Shown here: positions 54,651 through 63,941 of the stretch, piece after piece
Layout of the letters: every line of letters begins with the position of its first letter
How positions within the stretch are numbered: the first letter of the stretch is position 1
Source: Hyphomicrobiales bacterium
GTDB lineage: Bacteria; Pseudomonadota; Alphaproteobacteria; Rhizobiales; Rhizobiaceae
Assembly (NCBI GenBank): GCA_900467745.1
Contig: UBQW01000004.1
Span: forward strand, 29,256 to 93,255
Reading direction: 5' to 3'
Length of the DNA stretch: 64,000 bases
Notes under the pieces: model-generated
Databases searched by the model: none
What the model was told of the DNA's origin: nothing
What the model saw: the letters and a program-made list of their open reading frames with translations, nothing else
Translations under genes and position numbers: made by a program

Positions 54651-56087
54651 TCAGAACGAGCCGAACATCGACCCAAGCACGAAGACCGCGACAAGCGAGA
54701 TAATGACGCCGACGATCACGGTCATCACCATGTCGAGATAGCTTCCTGAGTGCGTCTGCTTGCTGATCTGCAACAGCAGAAGCACCGTGCCGTTGTGCGG
54801 CAAAGCATCGAGCGTACCGGCGCTGATCGTCGTTAGGCGATGCATCAGCGCGGGATCGATACCGTGTTCGGCTGCAAGCTTCATGTATTCGGCGCCCAGC
54901 GCATTGAGCGCGATGGCCATGCCGCCGGAAGCGGTGCCCGTCAGCGCCGCCAGCGCGTTCATCGCCACGACCAGCGATACGAGCGGGCCGCCCGGCATCT
55001 GCAGGACGGCATCGCGCACGACGTTGAAAGCCGGCATGGCCGCGACCACCGCGCCGAAGCCGACGAGGCTCGCAACAGTCATGATCGGCAGCACTGCCGA
55101 ATTGGCGCCTGCGTCGAGGCTTTCGCGCAATGCACCCAGCCGTCCATAATTCAGTCCGATCACCGTGACGATCGCCGCAGCCAGCGCAATCAGCACGGCC
55201 CAGACACCAACCGTCGACGTGATATTGATGCCGAGTGCTGCTTCGGCGCTGGAGAAATCGATCTGGGGCAATACCACCAGCGCCATGAGGAAATTGACAC
55301 CGATGACGACGATCAGCGGCAAAACGGCGAAGAGGAAGGACGGTCCCTGATCGCTCTTCTTGCCATGGGTGAGTTCGCTCGGGTCGAAGTCGCCCGAGGT
55401 CGTTGCCTGTTCGCGCACCTTTTCGCTTATGACGACAGGCGTTTCGTCCTCCGTATACCCCTCATTGGCGGCCCGTGCCCTGGCCTCGATATGGGCCAGC
55501 CACCACATCCCGAAGGCGAAGGTGATGATCGAGGCGATGATGCCGAGGCCGGGCGCCGCGAAGGTCGTCGTGCCGAAGTAGGGCATCGGGATGGCGTTGT
55601 TCGTCGAGGGCGTGCCGGGCATCGCCGACATGGTGAAGGTGAACGCGCCGAGGCCGATCGCCGCCGGCATCAGTCTGGCCGGAATATTGGCCGCGCGGAA
55701 CATTTCGCGCGCCATGGGTACGAGTACGAAGAAGGCGACGAACACGCTGACGCCGCCATAGGTGACGACCGCGGATGCAAGCACCACCGATAGCATGGTT
55801 CGCTTCACGCCCAGCCGCTCGGTCAGGAAACGCGCGATCGAGGTAATGGAGCCGCTGTCATCCATCATCTTGCCGAAGATGCCGCCGAGCAGGAACATCG
55901 GGAACCACTGCGTGACAAACCGCGCCGTGCCTCCCATGAACGTTGAGGTCCAGTGCGGCAACAGCGGCTGGCCTGAAGCCGCGGCGACGATGAGGGCAGC
56001 CGCAGGCGCCAGAAGCAAAACGCTCCAGCCGCGATAGGCGAACCACATCAGCAAACCAAGTCCCAGCAGAATTCCGAACAGCCCCAT
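54651..56087 (-). CDS. GntP family permease
   Basis: 478 residues from ATG 56087. About 12 to 14 membrane segments. Family patterns: MGLFGILLGLGLLMWFAYRG, WFPMFLLGGIFGKMMDDSGS, LASAVVTYGGVSVFVAFFVL, MSAMPGTPSTNNAIPMPYFG, AALTGTASGGMAIALNALG and SAGTLDALPHNGTVLLLLQI. This group of the GntP superfamily carries gluconate-like or hydroxy-acid anions with H+. It lies 97 bases upstream of the HupE gene on the same strand, but no functional link to urease is evident. Substrate uncertain. Confidence 0.9.
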   Translation of the reverse strand: MGLFGILLGLGLLMWFAYRGWSVLLLAPAAALIVAAASGQPLLPHWTSTFMGGTARFVTQWFPMFLLGGIFGKMMDDSGSITSIARFLTERLGVKRTMLSVVLASAVVTYGGVSVFVAFFVLVPMAREMFRAANIPARLMPAAIGLGAFTFTMSAMPGTPSTNNAIPMPYFGTTTFAAPGLGIIASIITFAFGMWWLAHIEARARAANEGYTEDETPVVISEKVREQATTSGDFDPSELTHGKKSDQGPSFLFAVLPLIVVIGVNFLMALVVLPQIDFSSAEAALGINITSTVGVWAVLIALAAAIVTVIGLNYGRLGALRESLDAGANSAVLPIMTVASLVGFGAVVAAMPAFNVVRDAVLQMPGGPLVSLVVAMNALAALTGTASGGMAIALNALGAEYMKLAAEHGIDPALMHRLTTISAGTLDALPHNGTVLLLLQISKQTHSGSYLDMVMTVIVGVIISLVAVFVLGSMFGSF

Positions 56088-57420
56088 GGATCCGCCTCTC
56101 AAAGCAGCCAAGCCGGCGGAGATGTCTTGCGATCCATAGCTTTCGCCCTTCAAGGTGCAGCTACGATACGCGTCACAACTCACGGCCTTCTCCGGTTTTC
56201 ATGAACCACACATGCGTATGTGTCGACCGGTCGGGCACGCAAAGCCCAGGGGCGGCGCAAGAAATGGACGCCGTGCTCACTCCTGGGATTTCTTACTTAG
56301 CATAGCCAGAGATTGCTCCTGTTCGAGGAGAACGACATCCAGACTACGCGCCGCAAGGTTGCGTCGGGATGAGTTGGGATCGGTGGCCACGCGTCCAAAC
56401 GCTCGGGGCACAGCCCGACGCTAAACTAAGCGCTTCTATGAACGAACAAAACCGACATCGAGATCGAGCACTCATTGGCTCCAAATGTGCCCGCGACACA
56501 CCCAAGTCGGAACGGCATATGCCTGCGCCCTCCTGGCGAACGTTCCATTACTGCGGATACGACGAAAGCAGTTGACTGGCTGCCGTAGGGCCAAATCGAC
56601 ACGACGTGCACCACGGCGGTCTCGATCGGCCGAAAGATACCAACCAGTTTGCTATTTGGCGAAGTGCGTTAGATCATCGCAATCCGCACTCCGGCACCAC
56701 CGACCGTACCCTACCCATGGTCATTGCAGAAGTCCTGCCCTTTTAATCGCGGGAAGGGGACACGCTCTGCCCGGTCGGCTTGTCGATGCCGACGAGATCG
56801 ATTATCGGGCTACCGTTCTCCCCGAGAGCCGAATTGCGTGAACTTTTCTTGACCTAGATACAGCTGGTGCATTTGGTCGCAGAACTCTGGTGTAGGTGTG
56901 TTCACGGAGCTGATCTTCGATGGTTGTCAAGCGACGGCGAGCTTCTGCGATCCGTCAATTCTTACCGTGGGGAAGTGCAAATTAGAATCTCGCCAAGGCG
57001 TGAGCATTGGCGACTCATCCCGCCGCTTTGAAGAAGCGGATCCAAGGGCGCAATTATACGTCGCTCACGCGACGTGCCCGGCGGACGTTCGGTTGGCACC
57101 GTTGCACTCTTTTGTCGACGGCTTGGTGAATCCGCGTGAAACTGGTCTCTGAACCGGATGTCAGCACCGGCAGGCAAGGCAGCACGAGCAATTCTGGTTC
57201 CAATGCAGGAGCCGATTGCCGCGATCCGTGGATTCGATCCTTTTTATGCGCATGAAGCCTTCGTATTCATGGAGCGCAACGTGGAGATGGGCGTCGATAG
57301 GCAACTCACAAAGGAACTCGCCGATCGAAATCGGGACCAGCAAGAACGTTGCACTCGGTCGCGACCTCTTCGAACGTCTCCTTAGTGCAATGGAATGACT
57401 ATCAACAAAGAACCCCGTCC
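56088..57420. other. 1.3-kb gene-poor region
   Basis: Between the GntP gene (start 56087) and the stop of the hydroxyacid dehydrogenase. Only short frames of 60-120 codons occur on either strand, without matching domains, clear ribosome sites or conserved composition. The base composition is slightly less GC-rich than flanking genes. It could be a decayed gene or former mobile element insertion; I recognise no transposase motif, terminal repeat or target duplication. Confidence 0.45.
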
Positions 57421-58431
57421 CTAAGCAATTCTAGCAAGGTCGGCCCAGGTGATCCCGTAAGCCAGTGGCATACCACCAAGGTGTCGCTCTATCTCGTCGA
57501 CGGCCATCTCACCCAGTCGCACCCGCTCTAGACCGATGGCGCCGGCAACGTGAGGTGTGAGGAACACGTTCGGCAGGTCGTAGAACAGGGACGCAGCCCC
57601 TGGTATCTCAGGGTCGGTCACGTCTATGATTGCATCGATTCGGCCTGTCGAAAGCGTCGCCAGAAGTGCTGTTTCGTCGATGAGAACACCACGTGCAGTA
57701 TTGATGAGCGTGGCACCATTCTTCATAAGCGCTAGAATTTCAGCATCGATCATGTGCCGCGTCGACGGCAGGGAAGGCGCATGCAGCGAGACGATGTCGG
57801 CGGTGCGCATCAGGGTTTCAAGGTCAGCTTTCTCAGCACCGATTGCCGCGCACTCCGATGCGCACAATGTGGGGTCGAAAAGGATAATTTTGAAACTGAA
57901 GGGCTTCAGCAGCTCGATCACGCGCCGGCCGATGCGCGACGCGCCGATTATGCCAACCGTGCGGCCGTAGTTTCCAATCGCAAGCCTCTGCATCGCATGG
58001 GTACGATCGCGGTTGCGGTCCGCGACGTAAGTGTCGCGGAAGCGGAAGACCTGCTTGCCGGCGAAAAGGATAGCGGCAAGCGTGTACTCGGCTACCGGGA
58101 TCGAATTGGCCTCAGCCGCATGGCTAACGGAAATGCCTGCGCGAAACACTTCCTCGTCGATGAGCCCCTTAACTGTTCCTGCGGCATGGACGATAATCTT
58201 CAGCCCTCCGGCCAGTGAAAGCGCATCGCGGCCGACATACGGGGCGCCCCATCCGGTTATGAGGATTTCCGTGTCGGGCAATATTCGCCTGGCTCTTTCG
58301 TCAGCGAAGGTCTGAAGCGGTTCCCGGTCGAGCAATCGGCCCAAACTTTCCAGCCGGTCAAGAAGGCGATCGGGGAGGACATGCTCCGTTCGACGCGGGT
58401 GCATGGCAAGTGCAATACCCGGTCGGTTCAT
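57421..58431 (-). CDS. D-isomer specific 2-hydroxyacid dehydrogenase family protein
   Basis: 336 residues. Substrate domain at the ends, NAD-binding domain with GIIGASRIGRRVIELLKPF (GxGxxG variant GxSxxG), the catalytic Arg in NTARGVLIDE, TDPEIPGAASLFYDLPNVFL and the catalytic His in TPHVAGAIG. It oxidises a 2-hydroxy acid (or reduces the keto acid) with NAD(P). The gene overlaps the DUF2264 gene by 4 bases and is the last of the lacI operon, which suggests a role in processing a sugar acid released upstream. Confidence 0.9.
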   Translation of the reverse strand: MNRPGIALAMHPRRTEHVLPDRLLDRLESLGRLLDREPLQTFADERARRILPDTEILITGWGAPYVGRDALSLAGGLKIIVHAAGTVKGLIDEEVFRAGISVSHAAEANSIPVAEYTLAAILFAGKQVFRFRDTYVADRNRDRTHAMQRLAIGNYGRTVGIIGASRIGRRVIELLKPFSFKIILFDPTLCASECAAIGAEKADLETLMRTADIVSLHAPSLPSTRHMIDAEILALMKNGATLINTARGVLIDETALLATLSTGRIDAIIDVTDPEIPGAASLFYDLPNVFLTPHVAGAIGLERVRLGEMAVDEIERHLGGMPLAYGITWADLARIA

Positions 58432-60293
58432 GACATTTGCCCCGGCGCTTCGATGGCGCTGACAGTGACGCTATCCTCGGCAATCCGGGCTTTAAGCGCC
58501 GAAATGTTCGGTGCCAGCGGGGGACTAATCCATGCGCTGGAAACCGCGGCCGGGTCATCGAGCGCTAGCACGGCCGTGACGAAAATAGTCTCACCGGCCG
58601 GGATTTCGCCGCGCAATTGAGGGATAAGTGTCTTGGCGACGATCACGTTGGTGTTAGGGAGAGCCTTCTGCGCCAGCCCGGTTCGCTTCACCGTCGAGCC
58701 CAGGTCAAGAATGCCGGAGAAGTCAGCTTCCCCGATAACGTGAGCACTCCCCGGCGCTGCCCCAAGCACATCGAGATCGAAGTCGCGCTTGGCAATCGCA
58801 AAGCCACCTTCGGCCGTCTGCAGCTGGCGCGGCGAATTGATCCGGTGGACGCGAATGTGCCAGGGCGCTGCTGGAACCAGCCAAGTTTCGACGGAAACAT
58901 CCTTGAATGGCGACCATCTTGAATAGAGCACGTCGCCTGCGACTTTCGCTTTAACATTGGTCTCACGCACGCGGTAGTGCAGTCCATCGTCGCTGAAGGC
59001 AAGCGCGGAATCGAACGCACCGCCGGCGAAGCTCCGTTCATCGGCTTCGACGCTGAAGCCATAGCGCGCCGAATAGGCGAACTTCGCGTATTTCTCCGTG
59101 CCGAAGCGCATCTGGAGATTTTCTTGTCCCGATGACAGGGCCACCACATCGCCACCTGCCCGCATCAGGACCATGCCGGGATGGCGCTGCTGCGAGACGC
59201 TTTGGCTCGGAGTCGGAGCCTTCTCTTCCGCAGTCCAGAACGGGTGGTCATCCGCGATCGCCAATGGCAGAAAGGCCTTGAACGCCCAATAGGGCGATCC
59301 CGCCGAGTTGTAGCTTTCCGACATCAACAGGTTCGGATAGCCGAAGCCGATCGACAGGATGCCGTCGCGATTGGTCATCGGCTTGTCCTTCCACCAGCGC
59401 AGGTGCTGCAGGCAGAGATGCTTGATCTCGCCCCAGGGAAGCGCCTCCAGATCGGCAAAGGCGAGTGCCGACCAGAAGCCGGCGCAGGCGAAGCGATAGG
59501 TCAAACTGCGGCCGAAGGGGATAGTCGCGCCATCGGGCGCAAACCAGTTGCGGAAATCCCTGGCAAACAGAACAGCGCGCTCGCGGTAGCGCTTGGCGTA
59601 GTCGTCATTGACGAGCTTGGAATAGATCAGCCCATAGAAATGCATGGCGAAGGGGATGTAGTGGTCGATGCGGCGCACATTGCCATCGCGATACCAGCCG
59701 TCACCGATATAGAAGCCCTCAAGCTCCTCGAGGTACTGCCTTGTCAGGCTGCGGTCGAACTCGGCGCCGACGCGATCAAGGGCGATGTCGACGAAGATGC
59801 GGAAGAACTTCCAGTTGTTATCCGCATAATCGAACTGCCGCGCATGCTTGAGATAGGCGATGACATTAGCTCGCGCCGGCGCGCTCAGGGGGTCCCAGAT
59901 CTTGTCGGGGACAAGCGCCAGCGCGAAACCGAGCGCCGCGAGCTCGACCATTCGCTGATCGCGACCGTTGACCGCGCCCCAATATTCCGGGTGCTCGGGA
60001 TCCGTGCCGTTCGCAAGCCCCTCCGCAAAACGCTGCCAGTGGGCAAAGTCACCTTTTCCCGCTCCAAACGGCGCCAAACCCCAGAGAGGACGGGCAAACC
60101 CTTCCAGGTCCGCGGCGGCGCGGTCAAAATGGGCGCCGGCACCATCGAGCCGAACGCGTGCATTACCCTTCGAAAAATAGGGAAGCAGCGGGTCGAAGAG
60201 GTCGAGGAGCGCGCGGATCATGTCCTCGCGCGTCTCCAGCGGGTTGCCTGCTAACGGATTGGCGCTGGCCGGATCATAGGTCATCTCTATCAC
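58428..60293 (-). CDS. DUF2264 family protein, probable carbohydrate-active enzyme
   Basis: 621 residues from GTG 60293, which overlaps the lacI stop by 4 bases; ATG 60284 is an alternative. The N-terminal all-alpha (alpha/alpha barrel-like) part carries NPLETREDMIRALLDLFDPL, EGFARPLWGLAPF, NNWKFFRIFVDIALDRVG and FGYPNLLMSESYNSAGSPYW; the C-terminal part is beta-rich. The DUF2264 family has members that act as uronic-acid-cleaving glycosidases; whether this one does is unknown. No signal peptide, so it acts on an imported oligomer. It lies between the LacI regulator and a hydroxyacid dehydrogenase in one operon. Confidence 0.88.
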   Translation of the reverse strand: MIEMTYDPASANPLAGNPLETREDMIRALLDLFDPLLPYFSKGNARVRLDGAGAHFDRAAADLEGFARPLWGLAPFGAGKGDFAHWQRFAEGLANGTDPEHPEYWGAVNGRDQRMVELAALGFALALVPDKIWDPLSAPARANVIAYLKHARQFDYADNNWKFFRIFVDIALDRVGAEFDRSLTRQYLEELEGFYIGDGWYRDGNVRRIDHYIPFAMHFYGLIYSKLVNDDYAKRYRERAVLFARDFRNWFAPDGATIPFGRSLTYRFACAGFWSALAFADLEALPWGEIKHLCLQHLRWWKDKPMTNRDGILSIGFGYPNLLMSESYNSAGSPYWAFKAFLPLAIADDHPFWTAEEKAPTPSQSVSQQRHPGMVLMRAGGDVVALSSGQENLQMRFGTEKYAKFAYSARYGFSVEADERSFAGGAFDSALAFSDDGLHYRVRETNVKAKVAGDVLYSRWSPFKDVSVETWLVPAAPWHIRVHRINSPRQLQTAEGGFAIAKRDFDLDVLGAAPGSAHVIGEADFSGILDLGSTVKRTGLAQKALPNTNVIVAKTLIPQLRGEIPAGETIFVTAVLALDDPAAVSSAWISPPLAPNISALKARIAEDSVTVSAIEAPGQMS

Positions 60294-61321
60294 TCATCGG
60301 TTTTCGGCATTGGTGCGGTGCCCCCCACAACGGGAACGACCGCATGGCATACGTGGCGGGCCGGCGCCGACCGATCATGGAACCTGTCGATCATCAGGCC
60401 AATGGCCTCCCGACCAAGCGCGCCCCGATCAACGCGCATGGTGGAGAGCGGAGGACTCGTCATCAAGGCGCAGGGCAGATCGTCGAAGCCGACGATCGCG
60501 AAATCTTCCGGCACACGAAGACCCGCCTCGGTGACGGCTTCAAGAACACCGACCGCGATGAAGTCGTTCATGCAGAAGGCGGCAGTGAAACCCGCGTTCT
60601 CCTCCAGGATGGCGGCCATCAACTCGTGGGCTTCCCGGCTGGCACTGCCTTGGAAACTCATCGGAACCACCCGGCAAGAGGCGCCATCAACCGATGCGAC
60701 CGCCGCATCAAAGCCCCTGACGCGTTCGCGGATGGTGTGGCGGTGAGAACCGGTGAAATGCAGGATATTGCGATGTCCCGCCGCAAGCAACCGTTCGCCG
60801 GCTTGTAGGGCGCCGAAGAAGTTGGCTGGAGAGACGCCGTCGAGGCGAAGATTCGGATCAGTACCGTTGACGAGAACGACCGGAATCTTCTCCGCCTCGA
60901 TCCACTGTCGAAGCGCAGGGTTGGGGTCGATACCGACTAGGAAAAGGCCTTCCGCGTTAGTGGCCTCCATCTGGTCGCGAATGACATCCGGCATGGCGCG
61001 ATCCTCACGGACTAGCCTAACTTCGAAGGACATTCCCGCGTTCGCCGCCCCCCCCCGCAAGCCTTCCACGATCGTTTCGTAAAAGACGCTCAGCCCCCCA
61101 GTTGCTCCATCGCTGGCAATCAAAGCAAGACCGCCCGCCATTGGCTCCGAGGAGCCTTTGGTTTGGTAGCCGTGTTCGGCGGCAACGCGCAGAATGTGCT
61201 GCCGAACACTTTCGCTGATACCGGGCTCATTCGCCAGCACACGCGACACGGTCGATACGGAGACGCCTGCGGCGGCGGCAATATCGGCCTGACGTGGCCG
61301 CTTTGTTTTAATCTCGTTCAT
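60290..61321 (-). CDS. LacI family repressor
   Basis: 343 residues from ATG 61321. N-terminal helix-turn-helix and hinge (RPRQADIAAAAGVSVSTVSR; VLANEPGISESVRQHILRVA) and a periplasmic-binding-like sugar domain (GLALIASDGATGGLSVFYET; EGLFLVGIDPNPALRQWIEA; GFTAAFCMNDFIAVGVLEAV; VDRGALGREAIGLMIDRF). It starts the leftward operon lacI-DUF2264-dehydrogenase and faces the SBP gene at 61459 across 137 bases full of TTACGCAA repeats, the likely operator. Confidence 0.95.
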   Translation of the reverse strand: MNEIKTKRPRQADIAAAAGVSVSTVSRVLANEPGISESVRQHILRVAAEHGYQTKGSSEPMAGGLALIASDGATGGLSVFYETIVEGLRGGAANAGMSFEVRLVREDRAMPDVIRDQMEATNAEGLFLVGIDPNPALRQWIEAEKIPVVLVNGTDPNLRLDGVSPANFFGALQAGERLLAAGHRNILHFTGSHRHTIRERVRGFDAAVASVDGASCRVVPMSFQGSASREAHELMAAILEENAGFTAAFCMNDFIAVGVLEAVTEAGLRVPEDFAIVGFDDLPCALMTSPPLSTMRVDRGALGREAIGLMIDRFHDRSAPARHVCHAVVPVVGGTAPMPKTDE

Positions 61322-61331
61322 AGACGCAGAC

Positions 61332-61396
61332 TTACGCAATTTACGCAAATTTGCAACAGAAAGATATTTTATTGCAAAAAGAACGTTTTTGCGTAA
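61332..61396. promoter_or_regulatory. Operator region with three TTACGCAA copies, LacI family
   Basis: TTACGCAAT (61332-61340) and TTACGCAAA (61341-61349) stand in tandem, and TTGCGTAA (61389-61396) is the inverted third copy. GCAAATTTGC (61345-61354) is a 10-base palindrome, and GCAAAAA-GAACG-TTTTTGC (61374-61392) is a perfect inverted repeat. All lie between the divergent lacI and SBP start codons, so the repressor can control both directions. Repeats are seen; LacI binding is inferred. Confidence 0.6.
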
Positions 61397-61458
61397 TCTT
61401 CCCGCCACATGCCCGAAAGGCGTTGGAGGACGCCGGGCAGACAACCGGAGGAACCAGC

Positions 61459-62742
61459 ATGCAGATCAATCGACGTTCATTTCTGATGGGCTCCGCCGGC
61501 GTGGCGAGCGGCCTTGCACTCGGCGCCGGCATGCCGGCCTTCGCGGCGGACACACAGCTGCGCGCCATGTGGTGGGGCTCGAACGATCGGGCGAAGCGCA
61601 CGCTCGATGTCGCCCGGCTTTATCAAGGCAAGACGCCAGGCGTGTCGATTATCGGCGAATCCCTTAGCGGGGACGGATACTGGACCAAGCTTGCGACACA
61701 GATGGCCGGCCGCTCGATCGCGGATGTGTTTCAGCTCGAGCCTGGAACAATCTCGGATTATTCCAAGCGCGGCGCCTGCCTGCCGCTAGACGAATTCATA
61801 CCCTCTACGTTGAAGGTCGATGCTTTCGGCAAGGACATACTGAAACTAACGACCGTCGACGGAAAGCTTTACGGCGTAGGTCTTGGCCTCAATTCCTTCG
61901 CGCTCTTCTTCGATCAGACGGCATTCGAAACGGCAGGCATCCCGTTGCCCACGCCTGATCTCACCTGGGATGAATACGCCAAGCTGGCGGTCGAGCTCAC
62001 AAAGGCTCTCGGCAAGACCAATTACGCGGGCGGCCCCTACGGCGCGCGCTACACCTACGTGTTCGACGCCTGGCTGCGGCAGCGCGGAAAGAGCCTCTAC
62101 AAGGACGCGGCGCTTGGCTTTGACGTCGAGGACGCCACGGAGTGGTACAGCTTCTGGGAAGACCTGCGGAAGAAGGGCGGAACCGTTGCCGCCGATGTGC
62201 AGACGCTGGACCAGAACACGATCGACACCAATTGCCTGGCGCTCGGCAAGTCGGCAATGGGCATGGCCTATTCCAACCAGCTCGTGGGCTACCAGCTCCT
62301 CTCGAAGAACAAGCTCGCCATCACCATGCTGCCTCGCGAGAAGAAAGGCGGGCCATCAGGCCACTACTATCGCCCCGCTCTCATCTGGAGCGTCGGCGCG
62401 ACGACGAAGAACGGCGAAGCCGCCGCGCAGTTCATCAGCTTCTTCGTCAACGACCCGGAGGCCGGCAAGATCCTGGGTGTCGAACGCGGTGTCCCGCTGT
62501 CGCCGGCGGTCCGCGAGGCGATTTTGCCAAACCTGAACCCGACGGAGCAGGACACCGTGAAATACGTGGACCTGCTCAAGGATCAGGTCGGCGACTACCC
62601 GGCACCCGCGCCTTTGGGATCGACCGAGTTCGACCAGCGCGTCCTGCGCCCGATCGCCGACGAGCTGGCGTTTGAGCGCACGACGCCCGCCGAAGCGGCG
62701 GCGCGGCTAGTCGAAGAAGGGAAAGCCACGATCCGCAGCTGA
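61459..62742 (+). CDS. ABC sugar solute-binding protein (family 1), Tat signal
   Basis: 427 residues from ATG 61459 with GGAGGA 7 bases before. Twin-arginine leader (NRRSFLMGSAGVASGLALGA, ending near AFA-ADT). The mature fold shows LRAMWWGSNDRAKRTLDVAR, YWTKLATQMAGRSIADVFQL, SDYSKRGACLPLDEFIPSTL and KKGGPSGHYYRPALIWSVGA, as in family 1 carbohydrate-binding proteins. No permeases or ATPase follow; only a ThuA-like gene does. It depends on a shared transporter encoded elsewhere or has a sensory role. Divergent from lacI. Confidence 0.92.
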   Translation: MQINRRSFLMGSAGVASGLALGAGMPAFAADTQLRAMWWGSNDRAKRTLDVARLYQGKTPGVSIIGESLSGDGYWTKLATQMAGRSIADVFQLEPGTISDYSKRGACLPLDEFIPSTLKVDAFGKDILKLTTVDGKLYGVGLGLNSFALFFDQTAFETAGIPLPTPDLTWDEYAKLAVELTKALGKTNYAGGPYGARYTYVFDAWLRQRGKSLYKDAALGFDVEDATEWYSFWEDLRKKGGTVAADVQTLDQNTIDTNCLALGKSAMGMAYSNQLVGYQLLSKNKLAITMLPREKKGGPSGHYYRPALIWSVGATTKNGEAAAQFISFFVNDPEAGKILGVERGVPLSPAVREAILPNLNPTEQDTVKYVDLLKDQVGDYPAPAPLGSTEFDQRVLRPIADELAFERTTPAEAAARLVEEGKATIRS

Positions 62743-62815
62743 GATCGTTGCACAGTGTTGAACCGCCGGCGCGCCGCAGCCCGGCGGTTCAGCACATCAG
62801 AGATAGGGAAAGATC

Positions 62816-63460
62816 ATGCGCAAGGCGATCATCGTTTGGGGCGGCTGGAAGGGTCACGAGCCGGAGCAATGCGCTCGCATCGTCGCCGGCCTTCTTGCCG
62901 AAGACGGCTTCCAGACCGAAGTCACCAACGATCTCGGCATCTTCCGTTCGCCGCAGCTTGCTCAAGCCGATCTTCTCGTGCCCGTGATCACGGGCGAAAG
63001 CCTCGAAAGGGCCCATGCCGACGCCCTCGTGGAAGCCGTACGCGGAGGACTTGGGCTCGGTGGACACCACGGCTCGCTCGCGACCTCATTCAAGGAAAGC
63101 GCGCCGTTCCGCTATGTCTCCGGCGTCACCTGGGTCGCCCATCCCGGCAATATCATCGATTTTCGCGTCGCGGTAACCCGCCCGGAAGACCCTTTGATGC
63201 GAGACATTCCGGATTTCGAGTATCGATCCGAACAATATTACCTGCACTACGACCCCTCGATCGAAATCCTCGCGACCACCACCTTCACCGGCGAACATGA
63301 TCCGGCAGCCGCCAATGTGAGTATGCCGGTTGTGTTCAAACGTAGATTTGGCGCCGGCCGTGTGTTCTATTCTGCCCTTGGTCACGTCGCCGCAGAGTTC
63401 GATAATGCACATATGCGACTGATATTGCGGCGGGGATTGGTCTGGGCAGCACGCAGCTAA
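62816..63460 (+). CDS. ThuA domain protein
   Basis: 214 residues, a typical size. KAIIVWGGWKGHEPEQCARI, FQTEVTNDLGIFRSPQLAQA, LGGHHGSLATSF, GNIIDFRVAVTRPEDPLM and RFGAGRVFYSALGHVAAEFD match the ThuA (trehalose utilisation) family, which has a class-I glutamine-amidotransferase-like fold. It lies 73 bases after the SBP gene in the same direction and probably acts on the same sugar. Enzymatic role uncertain. Confidence 0.92.
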   Translation: MRKAIIVWGGWKGHEPEQCARIVAGLLAEDGFQTEVTNDLGIFRSPQLAQADLLVPVITGESLERAHADALVEAVRGGLGLGGHHGSLATSFKESAPFRYVSGVTWVAHPGNIIDFRVAVTRPEDPLMRDIPDFEYRSEQYYLHYDPSIEILATTTFTGEHDPAAANVSMPVVFKRRFGAGRVFYSALGHVAAEFDNAHMRLILRRGLVWAARS

Positions 63461-63682
63461 CGGATACACTAAATTCGAGCAAAATCAGCGTGTTGTGGCG
63501 AGAGCCAAGCTAGTTCGATGCTCTCGAATGAGCATATGATTGTCGGCGGAACGAGGAATAACGACTGAAGGCTCCATCAACCAAACATGCGGCTCAAGAC
63601 GACGAGCTGATAGGGATGCTCAGTTCGAACTTGCCCTACAGGGCCTTAAATCTGTTCTAAGACTTGTCTCGAAAAGAAGTTT

Positions 63683-63759
<77 letters not shown>

Positions 63760-63766
63760 TCCAGCG

Positions 63767-63852
63767 CATTCGGCTTTGCCGAATGGCGCGGCGGCGTAAC
63801 CGCTATGCGGTTATGCCTTCTACCGGAGCAAAACCCTATTGGGTTTTGTTCC
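63767..63852. repeat. Three consecutive perfect hairpins next to tRNA-fMet
   Basis: CATTCGGC-TTT-GCCGAATG (63767-63785), TAACCGC-TAT-GCGGTTA (63797-63813), and CAAAACCC-TATT-GGGTTTTG (63829-63848), the last extending to a 12-base stem (63825-63852) with one wobble pair. They lie on the 5' side of the tRNA as transcribed. They could shape the tRNA precursor, terminate an upstream minus-strand transcript, or be short mobile palindromes. Confidence 0.55.
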
Positions 63853-63913
63853 TGTAAGGGACGCACCATTATAGATCAGGTGCGTCGAAGTTTCATTCTG
63901 TATGTTCGAACCA

Positions 63914-63941
63914 GCAAAAGCAAAAGGCCGCTTGCGCGGCC
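63914..63941 (-). terminator. Intrinsic terminator on the minus strand
   Basis: On the minus strand GGCCGC-GCAA-GCGGCC (63926-63941) is followed at once by TTTTGCTTTTGC. This is a strong GC hairpin plus T-rich tail, so it should end a leftward transcript whose gene lies right of the window. Confidence 0.65.

Noticed and set aside
56898..57385. Small frames (75-84 codons) in the gene-poor region as a possible gene remnant
   Set aside because: No protein family can be recognised, no ribosome site is good and the frames do not join into a longer product.
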